Assembly: GCA_949358305.1 (NCBI GenBank)
Contig: OX442315.1
Location: 5,729,875 to 5,793,874 of the forward strand
Direction of reading: 5' to 3'
Source of the DNA: Strigamia acuminata
Lineage: Eukaryota > Arthropoda > Chilopoda > Geophilomorpha > Linotaeniidae
DNA: 64,000 nucleotides
Position 1 is the first letter of the stretch; the number at the start of each line of letters is the position of its first letter. The notes under the pieces are model-generated. The model was not told where the DNA came from and did no database searches. It saw only the letters and a program-made list of their open reading frames with translations. This document shows positions 63,386 to 64,000 of this stretch, in pieces. The translations under genes and the position numbers were made by a program.

Positions 63386-64000
63386 ACTGGTTATGGTCTT
63401 ACCTACTGCGGTATGGGGATTTACTTCAATGGGAGGGACGCAAACTCACGTAATAACGAGACAGGGACTCCAGATTGTTGGGTTTTGGCCTTTAATCCGT
63501 TGTCAAGGGGTGGGGTCACCTAAGTCAACCTAAGTCCCATGGATGACGTGGTCGGTTACATCGGACGAACATTCTGCCATACTTACCCCGCACGACCCAT
63601 GTAGCCGCTCCTGCTACTGAGCATCACAGTGGTGAATGGTGAGAGGAGCAGAGTCAGCAGTTGTCTCTGCTGGGGTTGGGAACGTGGTAGCTCACTACAT
63701 GCCCTCACCCTCTGCTCTCCCAGCAACGTCTCTCTCTCACCACACAGCGTCATTAATGGATAAAACTCATCTGTTACATTAAACTGCCACCAGGTTTCCA
63801 CAGTAGCTCCATCCATTGAACAAAGTAAAATGTTTTTAAGCTGTAACTTGTTGGAAATTAATTTCATCAAAAACTGTGAGTCCTAACATGAAACTAGTTT
63901 GACACGTGACACTTGGTGGACATGGCATATTAACTCTTTATTGAGATATTCTGTGTCATCACATGCTTGTAGCGCCACCTGGCGCCTACGGTCATTTTAT
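63386..64000. other. Right end of the window, no gene recognised
   Basis: GC-richer sequence (about 63390-63780), probably part of a repeat or mobile element that extends past the edge. It holds an inverted pair (AGAGGAGCAGAGTCAGCAG region and the CTGCTCTCCCAGC region) but no conserved ORF. The last 60 bases are a GC-rich short palindrome (GCGCCACCTGGCGC). Confidence 0.4.

Noticed and set aside
63570-63600. U1 snRNA-like start ATACTTACC
   Set aside because: The match is limited to the first nine bases; the sequence beyond does not fold or match like U1.

Overview
The window is nuclear DNA from an invertebrate animal, most likely an arthropod. The support for this is many short (50-150 bp) AT-rich GT-AG introns, a tandem family of RING/zinc-finger/coiled-coil/MATH (TRAF-like) genes, a second tandem family of leucine-rich-repeat-like genes, and a heavy load of metazoan-type Ty3/Gypsy, Ty1/Copia, hAT-like and Tc1/mariner-like elements. 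I cannot name the species. There are no operons, CRISPR arrays, rRNA genes or intact tRNA genes.

Layout. 1-2246 (+): 3' part of TRAF-like gene A, with a TA-flanked inverted-repeat element in an intron. 2299-6886 (-): a compact Gypsy element with one fused Gag-Pol ORF and identical 185-bp LTRs. 8647-23911 (+): TRAF-like gene B, split by a 11.9-kb Gypsy element (11367-23269) that landed 2 bp inside an exon, next to its splice acceptor. 24472-40110 (+): TRAF-like pseudogene C. Its first exon is split by a 13-kb Gypsy element (24500-37605, minus strand), its RING exon has a stop codon, and its zinc-finger exon is broken by a 1.8-kb hAT-like element. 40378-41870: a dispersed repeat carrying a near-perfect 1-kb palindrome. 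42410-51056 (-) and 51509-54331 (-): TRAF-like genes D and E. D carries an intact Copia element (44413-49408) in an intron. 54990-63385 (-): four LRR-like genes or remnants: F (broken), G (intact), H (two in-frame UGA codons) and I (3' fragment).

Main results of the hunt. (1) Both large Gypsy elements have a -1 ribosomal frameshift module at the gag/pol junction: an in-frame A AAA AAC heptamer, a 6-7 nt spacer and a 10-bp stem. One of them carries the heptamer twice in tandem. (2) The 13-kb Gypsy element has a third, 900-residue ORF in the position of env. It has no signal peptide or membrane segment, but has nuclear-localisation-like basic clusters, and its ATG directly follows a strong splice-acceptor sequence. 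I do not recognise the protein. (3) Paralogues F and H both have UGA where G and I have CGA, and in both the frame continues past it for exactly 60 codons into a conserved acidic tail ending in the same residues as G. (4) A 1,026-bp palindrome with TTA target duplications carries a tRNA-Ser-like A-box/B-box sequence in each arm.

All four LTR elements have LTR pairs that look identical by eye, so these insertions are recent. Three of them sit inside TRAF-like genes, which form a fast-changing family here. Genes C, F, I and probably H look dead or dying. A (as far as visible), D, E and G look intact. B is intact apart from the insertion.
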